Of a stretch of DNA of 64,000 nucleotides, positions 10,776 to 21,148 are shown one piece after another. Origin of the DNA: Brachionus rotundiformis (Eukaryota > Rotifera > Eurotatoria > Ploima > Brachionidae); NCBI GenBank assembly GCA_016802295.1, contig JAESIW010000090.1:1-64000 (forward strand), given 5' to 3'. The position numbers were made by a program, and so were the translations under genes. Below the pieces are notes generated by a model. It was not told where the DNA came from. It worked only from the letters and a program-made list of their open reading frames with translations, and made no database searches. The stretch's first letter is position 1; every line of letters starts with the position of its first letter.

Positions 10776-11585
10776 ATAAGCCTTAATAAAATGTAAAAAA
10801 AATTAATAATTTTCATTTAAAATATCAAATATTTCCTTTATGTCACAATCTTGTTTAGTAGCTAAATAATTAACTTGTTAAATTATAAGTTTATAAATGT
10901 ATGTATGTATTTAATGTGAAAAAAACAGAAAAAAATTTATTATATTGATTTTATATTTTTTGTCTTAAAACTTAAAATAATTACAACATTTTTTCTATAT
11001 ATTCTGTTGTATTGTAAGTTTAAATTTTAAGAAAATTTATTTTGCCAAGATTTTACCAATATCGAGAGTTGCATAATTTAAAAAAAGGGCTTTCTTAGCG
11101 TTTATACTAATTAATTTCAAATAATTAAAATACATTTTCTAGTGTAAAATTTAATGCTAAATTCAAAAATACTTGGTTTTTTCAGATTTGATTTTATTCG
11201 AAAGATATAGCACTTTTTTGTCCGATTTTCAAAGTATCTCGACATGGGATTGTCCAATCGACTTGAAATTTAGCAGGCTGCGTTTTCATAACTCAAATAT
11301 TATCTGTACAAAATTTCAGCTCTCCAGCTAATTCCGATCGTTGATTTTGACCTGTCACGGATGGACAGACATGACAAACTTAATACCTAGATTTTTTATT
11401 TAGATGTTTATTTTAGTTATTTTGGTAAAATCTAGGCAACCCTAAACCCATAAAAATATTCTTAAATAAAATTCTTAAAAAATGATTTCGTATCTTCGAT
11501 TTTTCTTAAAAAAAAAATTCAAAAGTTAAAATTTAATTTAAACCCATAATTTATTGACTTAGGATAAAATTAATAAAATAATTAA

Positions 11586-11637
11586 AACCTTAACCCTAAC
11601 CCTAATTTTTAGTTATTTTGGTAAAATCTAGGCAACC
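11586..11637. repeat. Telomere-like CCCTAA motif abutting a solo element end
   Basis: CTTAACCCTAACCCTAA at about 11588-11604 is followed directly by TAGTTATTTTGGTAAAATC..GGCAACCCC, which is the right terminus of the GGGTTGCC family. It is a third, truncated end of that family, joined to telomere-type repeat. Confidence 0.6.
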
Positions 11638-11639
11638 CC

Positions 11640-11815
11640 CCAAACCCTCAAAAAAGTTTTATATATATGACACGGTGTCCATGATATGCCGAGATTGTTT
11701 ATGTTATTATCAAATGATTTTCGACTACAGAAAAAATATTTGTAGTATATTTGCAAATAATCAATTATTGGAACACAATCATGATGATAAAATAATTAAG
11801 GACAAAATTATATAA
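11640..11815 (+). pseudogene. FLYWCH/WRKY-like zinc finger fragment, probably transposon-derived
   Basis: The translation contains FYIYDTV, then MICRDCLC, then ICSIFANNQ, ending in EHNHDD before the stop TAA at 11813-11815. The Cys spacing followed by HNH resembles FLYWCH-type fingers that precede MULE transposases. The MULE at 8.8 kb does not show this block, so it may come from another element. The fragment has no start of its own; it is entered from repeat sequence. Confidence 0.35.
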
Positions 11816-12056
11816 AAATTATTTTCTTTCTTTTCTCTATATTTTTGTTAAATATTGCCAATAAAATTTACAAAAAAATATGAAAATTCTAATATAATAA
11901 ATATTTCATATTACATCTGAATACGTGATTATCTTCCCAAAAATTTACCAAAGATTAATGAATCAATAATTTATGAGGAGTATAGTAGGAATAAATATTG
12001 ACGTATATAATTTTATATACACAGTTATTAAAGATCTGGATAAATTAAATTGAAAA

Positions 12057-12176
12057 AATGGGTTAGGGTTTTGGGTTACTTACAGTTGAATGACTTTATC
12101 GTAACCAATAAATAGGGTTAAACACGAAAAACTTTATACCTATATTTTCGACTTTCCTAACCCTAAATAAGAACGA
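12057..12176. repeat. Telomere-like motifs GGGTTAGGG and CCTAACCCTAA
   Basis: Short telomere-type tracts in both orientations, at about 12060-12069 and 12163-12174. The second lies just before a degenerate coiled-coil-family copy. Confidence 0.5.
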
Positions 12177-12179
12177 TTT

Positions 12180-12378
12180 CAATTGGCTAAAGAACAAGCC
12201 AAATTTGAAAAAATTGAGCAAAGAACGAAACAAATTGGTTAGCTTAACAAATTTACCAGCTACGCATAACTTAAGTAATATTTTTGCTCAACTTCCAATT
12301 CAAATATCTCCGTTAAATTTACCTGGAAGAAGTAAGCTGACTAACATTAAAGTTTTAATTTCATTTAATTCAAACTAA
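12180..12378 (+). pseudogene. Degenerate copy of the coiled-coil/LPxL repeat family
   Basis: It starts QLAKEQAKFEK, hits a stop/frame change near 12238, then continues TNLPATHNLSNIFAQLP, SPLNLPGRSKL and ends SFNSN at TAA 12376-12378. This is plainly the same C-terminal domain as the minus-strand ORF at 21149-21862 (NLPATHNLNNILADLP ... SPLNLSGRSKL). Similarity continues past the stop through GATGCTGTTGAGATAGCTAA (12442-12461), matching 21042-21061 in reverse. Confidence 0.75.
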
Positions 12379-12470
12379 TCTCATTCTAATTTTTTTAAAA
12401 TGAAAATTATTTTTTTATTATTATTCTTTTTGAAAGAATGATGCTGTTGAGATAGCTAATGGGATACTTT

Positions 12471-12600
12471 TTGGGAATTAACCCGAAATATTTTGATAAA
12501 ATTTTTTTATTTTTATTATTTTGACCTAAATTGTATTGGGTATAATTTGAGCAAAACTCAATTTCATTTCTTTGATTCCAAGTATAGTTATTTATCTTTT
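12471..12600 (+). repeat. Dispersed repeat, copy without palindrome
   Basis: It matches the complement of 19739-19815 and of 19450-19490. It starts GGAATTAACCCGAAA and ends around TCCAAGTATAGTTAT. At its middle it has one TTTGAGC where the other copy carries the 84-bp-arm palindrome, so it approximates the empty form. Confidence 0.7.
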
Positions 12601-13119
12601 TATTCTAAATAAAGTTTTAATCATATCGACAATTTGAAATAATAAAACGAAAAAAAGAATAAAACAGAGATGCGTCGTTAAATATCCATTTTGAAATTAA
12701 ATATAATTATCAAAAATAAAAAGAATCTTGTAATTATCAAAAATCTTGTACCTAAATGGACATGATTCACCTACACTGGTGTGACATTTCAAAGACGTAC
12801 AAGAGCGAAAAAGGATTGGGTTAACAAACGAATTTGAAATTGAACTTGCTTAATACGAATTTTGCTAAGAAAAGAATACATTTTAAGGTGAAACAACGTA
12901 TGACAAAAAATGTGTTCTTTTTTATCTAAATCTAGTCTGACTTTTGATCGAATTTAATTTAATTATGAAAAAATACTTTTAAATAAAATAGATTAAAATT
13001 TAATTAGCTTTATTTTTAAGAATTTTTATTTAAATAGAAAATAATTAATTTAAATTTTAAAAAATAAAAAAAAAGTTAAATTTTAATATGTATATGTATG
13101 AAAGGCAATTGCTATTTTT

Positions 13120-13320
13120 AAATTGTTTCTTTTATTGTATAAAGACCAGTCTAATTGAGATTTACTACTGAATGGTTACACAGTTATGGTAAAAAGGATC
13201 AAATTGTAATTTTTCACTTAAAAAGTGCAAATAATTTTTGTTACTTGATACGTTGAAATCAATTTTAAAGTCACCAAAGACGAATAGGTTTTCATTGCTG
13301 CTGAAAATTTTAAAATGTAT
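13120..13320 (-). pseudogene. Remnant of a Helentron EEP endonuclease
   Basis: AAAGACCAGTCTAATTGAGAT, CACTTAAAAAGTGCAAATAA and TTGAAATCAATTTTAAAGTCACC align in order with 6860-6990 of the EEP region of the better-preserved copy. Many stops are present. It shows that the Helentron family has at least one older copy here. Confidence 0.6.
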
Positions 13321-13329
13321 TTTTTATTA

Positions 13330-14046
13330 TTTTAAAGACATATCTGTTACAGTAAAATTCTATAACACGTAAATCTGTAAATTAAGTCGCTATAAATTAA
13401 GTAAATATCAAAAATAAATATGAAAAATGTTTTATTTTTACTAGTAATTTTTTTAATTCAATTTTCGATAAGTAATTATGTAGAACATTTTTTATTGTTT
13501 CAGTAAGTAACTGAAACTAATTTCAGTAGTATTCTAAAACTTTACAATTAATTTTCTTAATTTATAATTTGAAAAATAAAAAATGAATTTATCAATAGTT
13601 TTGGTAGTTTTGGTAGTTCAGTAAATTTACAAATTTACGTGTTTTAGAAAACTAGTTTTTTGAAATTCAATCTAAATATATAGATTTTTGGTTAATTAAC
13701 CTTACCTAACCTGATCATAAAAACTACATATTATGATTTAAATTGTTTAAAAAATCTTATACAGAATCGTTATCCACATAAAAAAATTTACATTTCACTG
13801 ACATTAGTCGTATTAAATTTTAAAATTTAAAGGTATTAATTTTTAGTATATTTTTACTTTATTTGAAAATAAAATGAACAAAATTAACTAAAACATATAG
13901 GTAATCAAAATTAATTTATTTATTAATCAAATATAAATTAGGTAACTATGGTAATAATTATAGAAAAAGTCTACTAGCTTGCTAATATTTCCAAACTCAG
14001 GCTTCCATCATAAATTATATCCACATAGAATACAATAAACAAGCAA
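13330..14046. other. Intergenic, AT-rich
   Basis: Upstream of STPG1. It has short runs of TAATTT and poly-A/T but no gene, hairpin or repeat that I could support. Confidence 0.6.
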
Positions 14047-15391
14047 ATGAGTGCTACTTTGTTGAAGGACAGTATTGAAATTTTATCAAACGACTTTATC
14101 AAACGAAGTCCAGAACGAAAAGGAAAACTCTATAAAGGTAAAAATAGCTAGAAAAAAAGCTTTTTTAAATTTGATCACAAATTTTACAACTATAAAGTTT
14201 GTTTTCAGCTTCTTTGTCAAAATTATCAGAAAGCCTATTAGGTTTTAAATTATTCTCGAGTCAGAATAATTATTACATTAAAATTGATTAATAAAATTCA
14301 TCATTTATTTTTTAATTATTTTTAAGGAAATATATTTTCCAATGGTTCAGTTCCTACAATACCATCTAAATTTTTTACCGTTGTCACTGATAATAGCGAT
14401 AGCAAAGGTTTTCATAGAACATCAAAACGTTTTCAATATAATTTTGTAATATAATATAATAACTAAGCTATTTAAGAACTAAATTAAGATAATTTTACCT
14501 AAAGACAGAAACACCAGGTCCAGGTTCTTACATGTCTATTGAAGATGCTCGAAAAAAATTAAAAAAAACCTCTGACTCAGCCAAAGGCTATGGCGGATTT
14601 GCGTCAAGCTCAAGTCGTGACGAAATCAAATTGAATCCGATGATAACTCCTGGTGCTGGTTCCTATGAAACAATGGTCAACAATCGCAAGGATTTTTCAA
14701 ATTCTTATACAAGCTCATTTCATAGGCCAATAGCTCAAAAAGTCGAAAAGCCTGATTTCAAACCAGCGCCAAATATTTATGACATTTCAAAATCGTCCAA
14801 ACATAAGTTTAAAAGCAACAATGTTCACGCCGATTCGGCATTCAAATCTCAAACAAAAAGAGAGTTTATGAACATAGATAAGACAATACCAGGTCCGAAT
14901 ACGTACAATGTAAACGATAGCCTTAAGCATGACAATCCCAAAGTAATTGTGTCCAGTTTTAAATCAAGCTCCAATAGAGCTAGTTTTACGCCTTTTAATA
15001 ATAATCCAGGTCCAGGTGAATATGATCTAGATGAACCACATTTGGACAACATAAATCGTCAATTGTTTCCGTAGGATATTTTTTTTAACAAATATTTTCA
15101 AATATTTTAAAATTAATAATTTAAATATTCAAAAGACGAAGACACTATTTGGCAATATCAGCTCCAGCTGTTCCAATGCCTACTGAGCTTCCGTTGCCAG
15201 GTCCTGGTGCCTACAATGTACGTGATTTTAAAGAGCCTGAAAAGCGATACATGAGCTCAGCTGTTTTTGTTTCGTCGACCAGTCGATGGTTTGGTCAAAT
15301 CAATCCAAATATACCTGGACCAGCCAATTATTCACCCGAAAAGCAAATCAAGCAATCATTTTTGTACAATGTGGGTAAAAAATGGGTCTAA
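14047..15391 (+). CDS. STPG1: Sperm-tail PG-rich repeat-containing protein 1
   Basis: Exons: 14047-14137, 14327-14445, 14505-15070, 15136-15391 (stop 15389-15391). A 33-bp phase-1 microexon, about 14209-14241, may lie within the first intron. The protein has PG-rich repeats, a PGPGxY motif recurring at the start of exon 3, near 14650 (PGAGSY), 14889, 15007 and 15197. A C-terminal block around TSRW, PGPANY and KQSFLYNVGKKW matches the conserved end of STPG1. The N-terminal IPSKF..KGF..KRF block also fits. STPG proteins are linked to sperm flagellum and axonemal microtubules; the vertebrate protein has also been linked to an apoptosis response. Start: first ATG, giving MSATLLKDS, upstream of all conserved blocks. 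Phases agree at every junction. Orthology is strong, function inferred. Confidence 0.88.
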
Positions 15392-16183
15392 ACAATTGTC
15401 TCAAAATTTCTAAAAAAAAGATAAAATTAAAGAAATTCAAATCAAAAATAAAAAAAAAATTATTTTACTTGAATATTTTTAGTTTAATTTATGATTTATC
15501 TTTTTTTTTTATTTATTTTTAATAATAATAATTATAATAATTGAGTCTCAAATTTCCATAGTTACATTAATTAATAAAGCGAAAATATTTTCATATTAGA
15601 AATAATTTTTTTTTAATTAAAGACCAAACTACCAAATCATCATAATCAGATCAAATCAATGCCTAAAACCTTTGTCATTTTCAATTTAGTTAAAATTTAA
15701 ATATTCATTATTATTCAAATACTATTTATATTGTATTATTATTTAGATTAAATTTTATGCAAATTCATAAAATTAATTCTTCTTTATCTTGTTGAATTTC
15801 TCTTTTAAAGATATATTTTCGAAATTAATTTAATATTTTTCATCCAAATTGGTAATTAAATTTGAGTGACAAATGTTTGCCAGAAGACATTTTTTTCTAT
15901 CAATCATTTACATTAACCCTAAAGGGATATATTATTTTGATAAAATAAATGGGCTATATGAATCAATAAAGCAAATCGAACCATATTCTTTACCAACATA
16001 GCAATACTGAACTTTAGTAGGGTTTAAAATGCACTATTTATTTTTTATAAATTTATTTATAAATTCTAAACTAAGCAACATTCATTGCTTTAGTTTATAT
16101 AATTTACCAATATAGCGTTTTCTTTTTTTTCTTTTTCTAAATAAAAAAAATTCATATCATTACATACCCCACCAAAAATTCTA
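15392..16183. other. Intergenic, AT-rich
   Basis: 3' flank of STPG1 and promoter side of OXCT1. Several AATAAA-type signals (for example near 15571) could end STPG1. No other gene was seen. Confidence 0.6.
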
Positions 16184-17995
16184 ATGGCACTGCGCCGAGG
16201 ACATAATCTATTTAAAACCATTTTACTCCAAAATAAGATAAATGTGTGTGCCAGTGTACTAGTGACACGCAATTATTTAAACACAAATATTGAAGGAATA
16301 AAAGCTCTGAATCCGAACAAATACGACAAAATTGTTAAAACCAAATTGCATATTGATGGTTCACCAAATGAAGTTACAAGTCGTCCACAATTTGTACAAA
16401 TATTTGATTCAGCTGAACAAGCTGTTCAAGACATAAAGGCCAATTCGACTTTATTGGTTGGTGGATTTGGCGTTTGTGGCATACCAGAAACTTTAATAAA
16501 CGCCTTAGCCAAACGTTCAGAGGTCAATGGTTTGAGTGTAGTGAGTAACAACGCTGGTCTGGACAATGTTGGTCTAGGAGTACTTTTACAAACTAAACAA
16601 ATAAAGCGTATGATTTCATCTTATGTTGGCGAAAACAAAGAATTCGAGCGACAATATTTGTCTGGTGAATTGGAAGTTCAACTGATACCGCAGGGAACTT
16701 TGGCCGAAAAATGCCGAGCTGGTGGAGCTGGTATTCCGGCATTTTATACTCCAACTGGAGTCAATACACTCATACATGAAGGTGGTCAGCCCATAAAATA
16801 TGATCCAGTTGACAAATCTGTTGAAATTCCAAGTGAAACAAAAGAGTCACGCATTTTCAAAGGTATGAATTATGTTCTCGAAGAATCGATCACTGGCGAT
16901 TATGCACTAATAAAAGCATGGAAAGCTGACAAAGCCGGAAATATTATATTCAGAAAAACAGCTAACAATTTTAATGAACCAATGGCCAAAGCTGGCAATA
17001 TAACAATTGCCGAAGTAGAGGAAATAGTCGAAATAGGTGAACTAGATCCTAATTTTATCCATTTGCCAGGTATATATGTAGATAGAATTGTAAAAAGTAG
17101 CATAGGTGAGAAAAGAATTGAGAAAAAAGTCTTAAAAAAAGAACCAGCTGCATTGGATAAAGTTAAAAAAGGAGATTCTATACGTGAAAAAATAGCTCGT
17201 CGTGCTGCCATTGAGTTTAAAAATGGAATGTATGCAAATCTTGGCATTGGTATGCCAATGTTGGCTGCCAGCTATATTCCAGAAGGTACGCATGTAGTCT
17301 TACAAAGTGAAAATGGTTTACTTGGTTTAGGTCCATATCCAACAGAAGGTGAAGTTGATGCTGATTTGATAAATGCTGGAAAAGAGACAGTAACTATTTC
17401 GCCAGGTGGTGCGTTTTTTTCCAGTTCTGAATCCTTTGCCATGATCAGAGGGTTAGTTCTAAATTTAAATACTACCTCTATTCATATTTTGATTTTTTTA
17501 TTTATTTATTTATTTATTCTAGAGGACATGTTCATTTGACTATGTTAGGTGCTATGCAAGTGTCAAAAAATGGAGATTTAGCTAACTGGATGATTCCAGT
17601 AAGTGTTTAATTACTTGAAATAGATTAGTCTATAAAAATGTAAATAATAATTAAATATATTCATTAACTTTTTTTTTAATTTTAAGGGTAAAATGGTAAA
17701 AGGAATGGGTGGTGCTATGGATTTGGTTGGTAGTGGTAGAAGTAGAGTTGTTGTTTTGATGGAGCATGCAGCTAAAAATGGTGATCACAAGATTTTGAAT
17801 GAATGCACTTTGCCATTGACTGGTTCAAGATGCGTTGATTTGATAATTACTGAAAAATGTGTCTTTGAAGTGGACAAAGAAGAGGGACTAACATTGATTG
17901 AAATCGCCGAAGGTGTCGAAATACCTGATATTCTCAATTCGACTGGTTGTGAGTTTAAGATATCTGAAAATTTGAAGCCAATGATTCAGGCTTAG
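16184..17995 (+). CDS. OXCT1: Succinyl-CoA:3-ketoacid CoA transferase (SCOT), mitochondrial
   Basis: Moves CoA from succinyl-CoA to acetoacetate in mitochondria, the committing step of ketone-body use. Exons: 16184-17451, 17523-17598, 17687-17995, coding about 550 residues against about 520 for the vertebrate enzyme. The N-terminus is Arg/Lys-rich without acidic residues, consistent with a mitochondrial presequence. The alpha half carries GGFGVCGIPE and RAGGAGIPAFYTP. The beta half carries GIGMPMLAASYIPEG and the catalytic glutamate in SENGLLGLGP (about E376), then SPGGAFF and the spliced GGHVHLTMLGAMQVS and GKMVKGMGGAMDL. All catalytic features are intact. Poly(A) signal AATAAA near 18066. 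TECR follows about 220 bp downstream on the same strand, with no sign of shared transcription. Confidence 0.95.
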
Positions 17996-18212
17996 GCAGC
18001 TATTTTTTTGTGTTTTTATTTTTCCATTAAGAAAAGAAGTTAAAAAAATTTTAAACCTATTTTGTTAATAAAATTTTCATAATTTTATATAATCATCTAA
18101 GCTAGTGTTAATGGCCACATCATAATGGTCATTTGCTTTTAAACAACTATTTTCAGTTTTTTTTTTGTATTTTATTTATATTGTTTATCTAATTGAATTT
18201 TTTGAATGAAGA

Positions 18213-19263
18213 ATGAGTCTAACAGTTGATATTTATCATTCCAAGTCGCTGAAACATTTGTTCAATGTAAAAGTCAATAATTCGGATTCAATTAGTCATG
18301 TGAAAAAAGAAATTCATTCCCAAAGTCAGCTTAAAATTTATTAAATATTATTTAAAAAAATTCTAAATTATTTATCTTTTTGAAAGAATCGAAATTGTAT
18401 CCGGATAGACAAATGCTCAAGTCAGATCCAGGTATTTTTAAAAAATTAAACCATCAAAATGTAAATAAATAAAGGTAAAAAATTATATGTTCATCTAAGT
18501 TGGAAAAGCGTTAAAAGATAGTGAAAAATTGGTTGATTTAATAAAAGATTCAAATTCAGGAAATGTAAAATTGTATCTGAAAGACCTTGGTCCACAAGTA
18601 GGTTGGACAACAGTATTTTTGACCGAATATGCTGGTCCATTGTTCATCTATTTAATATTCTATTTGAGACCAAGTTTTATCTACAACAATTCGTCTGCCA
18701 AATACCAATATGTTACACATTTGGCATGTGCTTGTTGGGTGTTTCATTACGCAAAGCGTTTGCTAGAAACTGTTTTTGTTCATCGATTTTCTCATGCAAC
18801 AATGCCAATTAGAAATATATTCAAAAATTCATTTTATTATTGGGGTTTTGCTGCTTATGTAGCCTACTACAATAATCATCCATTGTATACACCACCAATG
18901 TTTGGTAACTTACAAGTCTACATTGGATTATTTGGATTTTTATTTAACGAGTTGGGAAATTTTTCTATTCATTTGGCTTTAAGAGACCTACGACCTGCAG
19001 GCAGCAAAGCAAGAAAAATTCCTCTAGCCACTTCCAACCCATTCACAGTACTATTTAATTTGGTCTCGTGTCCCAATTATACATACGAGATTGGATCATG
19101 GATTTTTTTCACTGTAATGACACAATCGCTTCCAGCTGCTTTGTTCACTATGGCCGGAGCGTATCAAATGATTGTTTGGGCTTTGGGAAAGCATCGAAAT
19201 TATCGAAAAGAATTCGAAAAATATCCAAGATCAAGACGAGCCATAATTCCATTCTTTCTTTAA
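18213..19263 (+). CDS. TECR: Very-long-chain enoyl-CoA reductase (trans-2,3-enoyl-CoA reductase)
   Basis: Last step of the ER fatty-acid elongation cycle, reducing trans-2-enoyl-CoA with NADPH. Exons: 18213-18324, 18387-18431, 18500-19263, 306 residues (usual length about 308). The N-terminal ubiquitin-like domain (MSLTVDIYHSK) is encoded by the small exons. The steroid 5-alpha-reductase C-terminal domain has several membrane segments and the conserved LLETVFVHRFSHATMP, NHPLYTPP, GNFSIHLALRDLRP, SCPNYTYEIGSW and a C-terminal KYPRSRRAIIPFFL. Start: the ATG at 18213 joins in phase to exon 2 (KSKLYPDRQML) exactly where the family aligns. No anomalies. Confidence 0.95.
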
Positions 19264-19440
19264 GGATAAAAACAAAAGAGATTATTTTTAACAAAGTTTT
19301 ATTTTAGACAATGAAATTAAAGATTAATTAAAGTTAATTTAAACTTTGAATTTTTTTGTTTTGAATATCAATAAATAATCAAAATAAAACACCATTTCAA
19401 ATTTATTCATAAAATAAATTTTTAACTAAAAATCTTTTAA

Positions 19441-19815
19441 TTGTTGATAATTATACTTAGAATGAAAGAAATGAAATTAAGTTTAGCTCAAATTTGAGCA
19501 AAGTAAAATTTTTGATCAAATTTCAGGCGCTCAATCTTGCTCAAACATTTTTAGATGCGCAATTAAATTTCATCGCTGATTTTTTATTCTTTTAACATTT
19601 CAGAGCTTTATTTTCAAACTTTTGAAAAAAAAGGATTGTAATTTCTAAAAATGCAATGAAATTTAATTGCGCATCTAAAAATGTTTGAGCAAGATTGAGC
19701 GCCTGAAATTTGATCAAAAATTTTACTTTGCTCAAATTTAACACAATAAAATTTAAGTCAAAATAATAAATATAAAAAATTTTTATTAAAATGTTTCGGG
19801 TTAATTCCATATAAT
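19441..19815 (-). repeat. Dispersed repeat carrying an 84-bp-arm palindrome
   Basis: Left arm 19490-19573 and right arm 19656-19739 are complementary over about 84 bp with no mismatch that I can see, separated by an 82-bp loop. The flanks (19441-19490 and 19739-19815) together match 12471-12600 in reverse. The palindrome therefore looks inserted into, or grown from, a TTTGAGC inside an older repeat. It encodes no protein. Confidence 0.8.
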
Positions 19816-20111
19816 TAATTCATAAATTAAAGCAGCTTTTTACTAATTTGTGATACTTTTTTGTAAAGGATGCTAATTGTAATCAAAATTAAATTTGTGG
19901 TTTAGTTTACTATTTTGATGGTAAATAATATGCTATTGTTTGATTACTGAACAAAGGTCTATTAAAAATGCCATAGAATTTGATTCAAAATTAAAAATTA
20001 AAACTTATAGATACTAAGGTAATATTTGGAAAGAAAAATAATTTTATCTTATGAAACAAAAACAATTAAATTAATAAAATCAAATAACTTTATAAAATAA
20101 GGTTATATTTC
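19816..20111. other. AT-rich spacer
   Basis: No supportable feature. Confidence 0.5.
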
Positions 20112-20242
20112 TTTAAGATATGTAAACCGTATTCTCTCGTTCGACTATGCTGCACTATACTTTGGTGAGATGTACTTTGGTGCATGGTCCAGAAGCTGGT
20201 CGCTTAGGTTATGGTGCAGCATTAATCAAACGAGGGTACACG
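20112..20242 (+). other. Possible orphan first exon (unrecognised)
   Basis: A GC-richer islet. ATG at 20147 opens 32 codons (MLHYTLVRCTLV, then HGPEAGRLGYGAAL) ending exactly at an ACG|GTAAAT donor after 20242. Composition is clearly more coding-like than its surroundings. No continuation exon was found in the following 900 bp. It may be a gene fragment left by rearrangement or the start of a gene whose other exons I cannot see. Family not recognised. Confidence 0.3.
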
Positions 20243-20584
20243 GTAAATTCTAAAATTTTACTCTCTAATGATAAACTAAATTTTTAAATAAATGCCATTA
20301 ATTTATTTGATTTTTTGTTTTTGAATTCTTTTAAATCTTTAATAATTGATGATGATTATCTAAACACAAATGATAAATTTCTCTAGCATTTTATCAAAAA
20401 GTAAAATTATCCACATTATAAAATTCATTTATGTTTATTTTTTTAAATATTTTCATAGTCTATCTAATTTAAAATTAAAATATTTAAAATAGACTCTTTA
20501 TTACGCATTTAATAATTATTTTTAGATACTTGCCAAAAATTTTTTAAAAAATTTTAAACTATTTTATATTAATATTTTTTAGAG

Positions 20585-20752
20585 ATTAAAATCTAAATTC
20601 TTATTTATTTGATTTAAAAATATTTGATGCAAGTAAACAGCCATTTACTTTTCATCACAATTTTAAAAAAAATAAAAAATCTAATCTTAAAATTGTTCCA
20701 TTATTTATGTTAAGAATCTAGTTCTTGATAATTCTTTATTTAAATATTATTT
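20585..20752 (+). repeat. Direct repeat, left copy (flanks coiled-coil ORF)
   Basis: Shares AAACAGCCATTT.CTTTTCATCAC, AAAAAATCTAATC and AGAATCTAGTTCTT.ATAATTCTTT with 22112-22272 in the same orientation, with scattered mismatches and one small gap. Confidence 0.7.
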
Positions 20753-21148
20753 TTACTAAATTAAAAAATATATTCATTTTGAATATTATTTTAGTTCTAA
20801 TTTCAAAAGGACTTTTTCAGTTAAAGAGAGATTTTTTATGTTTAAATCAACTCTTAAGATGTTATTAATTAAATTTTTTTTTACCAGAAAATCTTAGTTA
20901 TTACCAAACTACAACAGATTGAGTTATTAACCTGAAAATTTATATTAATAAATTAAATTTTAAAAAATAAGTTGTAATTTTTATCAAAAAAAGTCTAACT
21001 AATAAAATTTAATAACAAATTGTCTTAGAAAATTTTTCATCCTTTAGCTATCTCAACAGCATCATTCATTCACACCTAATAATAAGAAAAAATTATTATT
21101 AATATTAAAAGCGTAAAATTATTTTTTATTTAAAAAATTAGAATGAGA
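20753..21148. other. AT-rich 3' flank of the coiled-coil ORF
   Basis: Contains a segment (about 21035-21090) conserved with 12430-12470. That means the repeat family includes this flank as well as the ORF. No separate gene. Confidence 0.5.

Larger units (their letters stand above)
8405..10795 (+). mobile_element. Mutator-like (MULE) DNA transposon
   Basis: A transposase reading frame (8827-10512) is flanked by subterminal arrays made of the same motif, TGACAAAAAAACTAA-like, about 8425-8720 on the left and inverted at about 10565-10775 on the right. The outer ends AAGGCCAT (about 8399) and its inverted partner AAGCCTT (about 10778) look like imperfect termini. I could not find a convincing 8-10 bp target duplication. 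The element sits inside the 6330-11442 composite and next to the broken Helentron helicase. Confidence 0.65.
6330..11442. mobile_element. Large composite bounded by GGGTTGCC/GGCAACCC inverted repeats
   Basis: The left end starts GGGTTGCCT at 6330; the right end finishes AGGCAACCC at 11442. Flanking TA (6328-6329 and 11443-11444) is a possible target duplication. Arms of about 235 bp (6339-6575 and about 11034-11283) are inverted complements. The right end has about 160 bp more, because the left arm lacks the stretch between two GCCT microhomologies. Inside lie a reversed Helentron piece and a MULE, so this is a nested structure and not one coding element. No transposase of its own was recognised. 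Confidence 0.6.
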
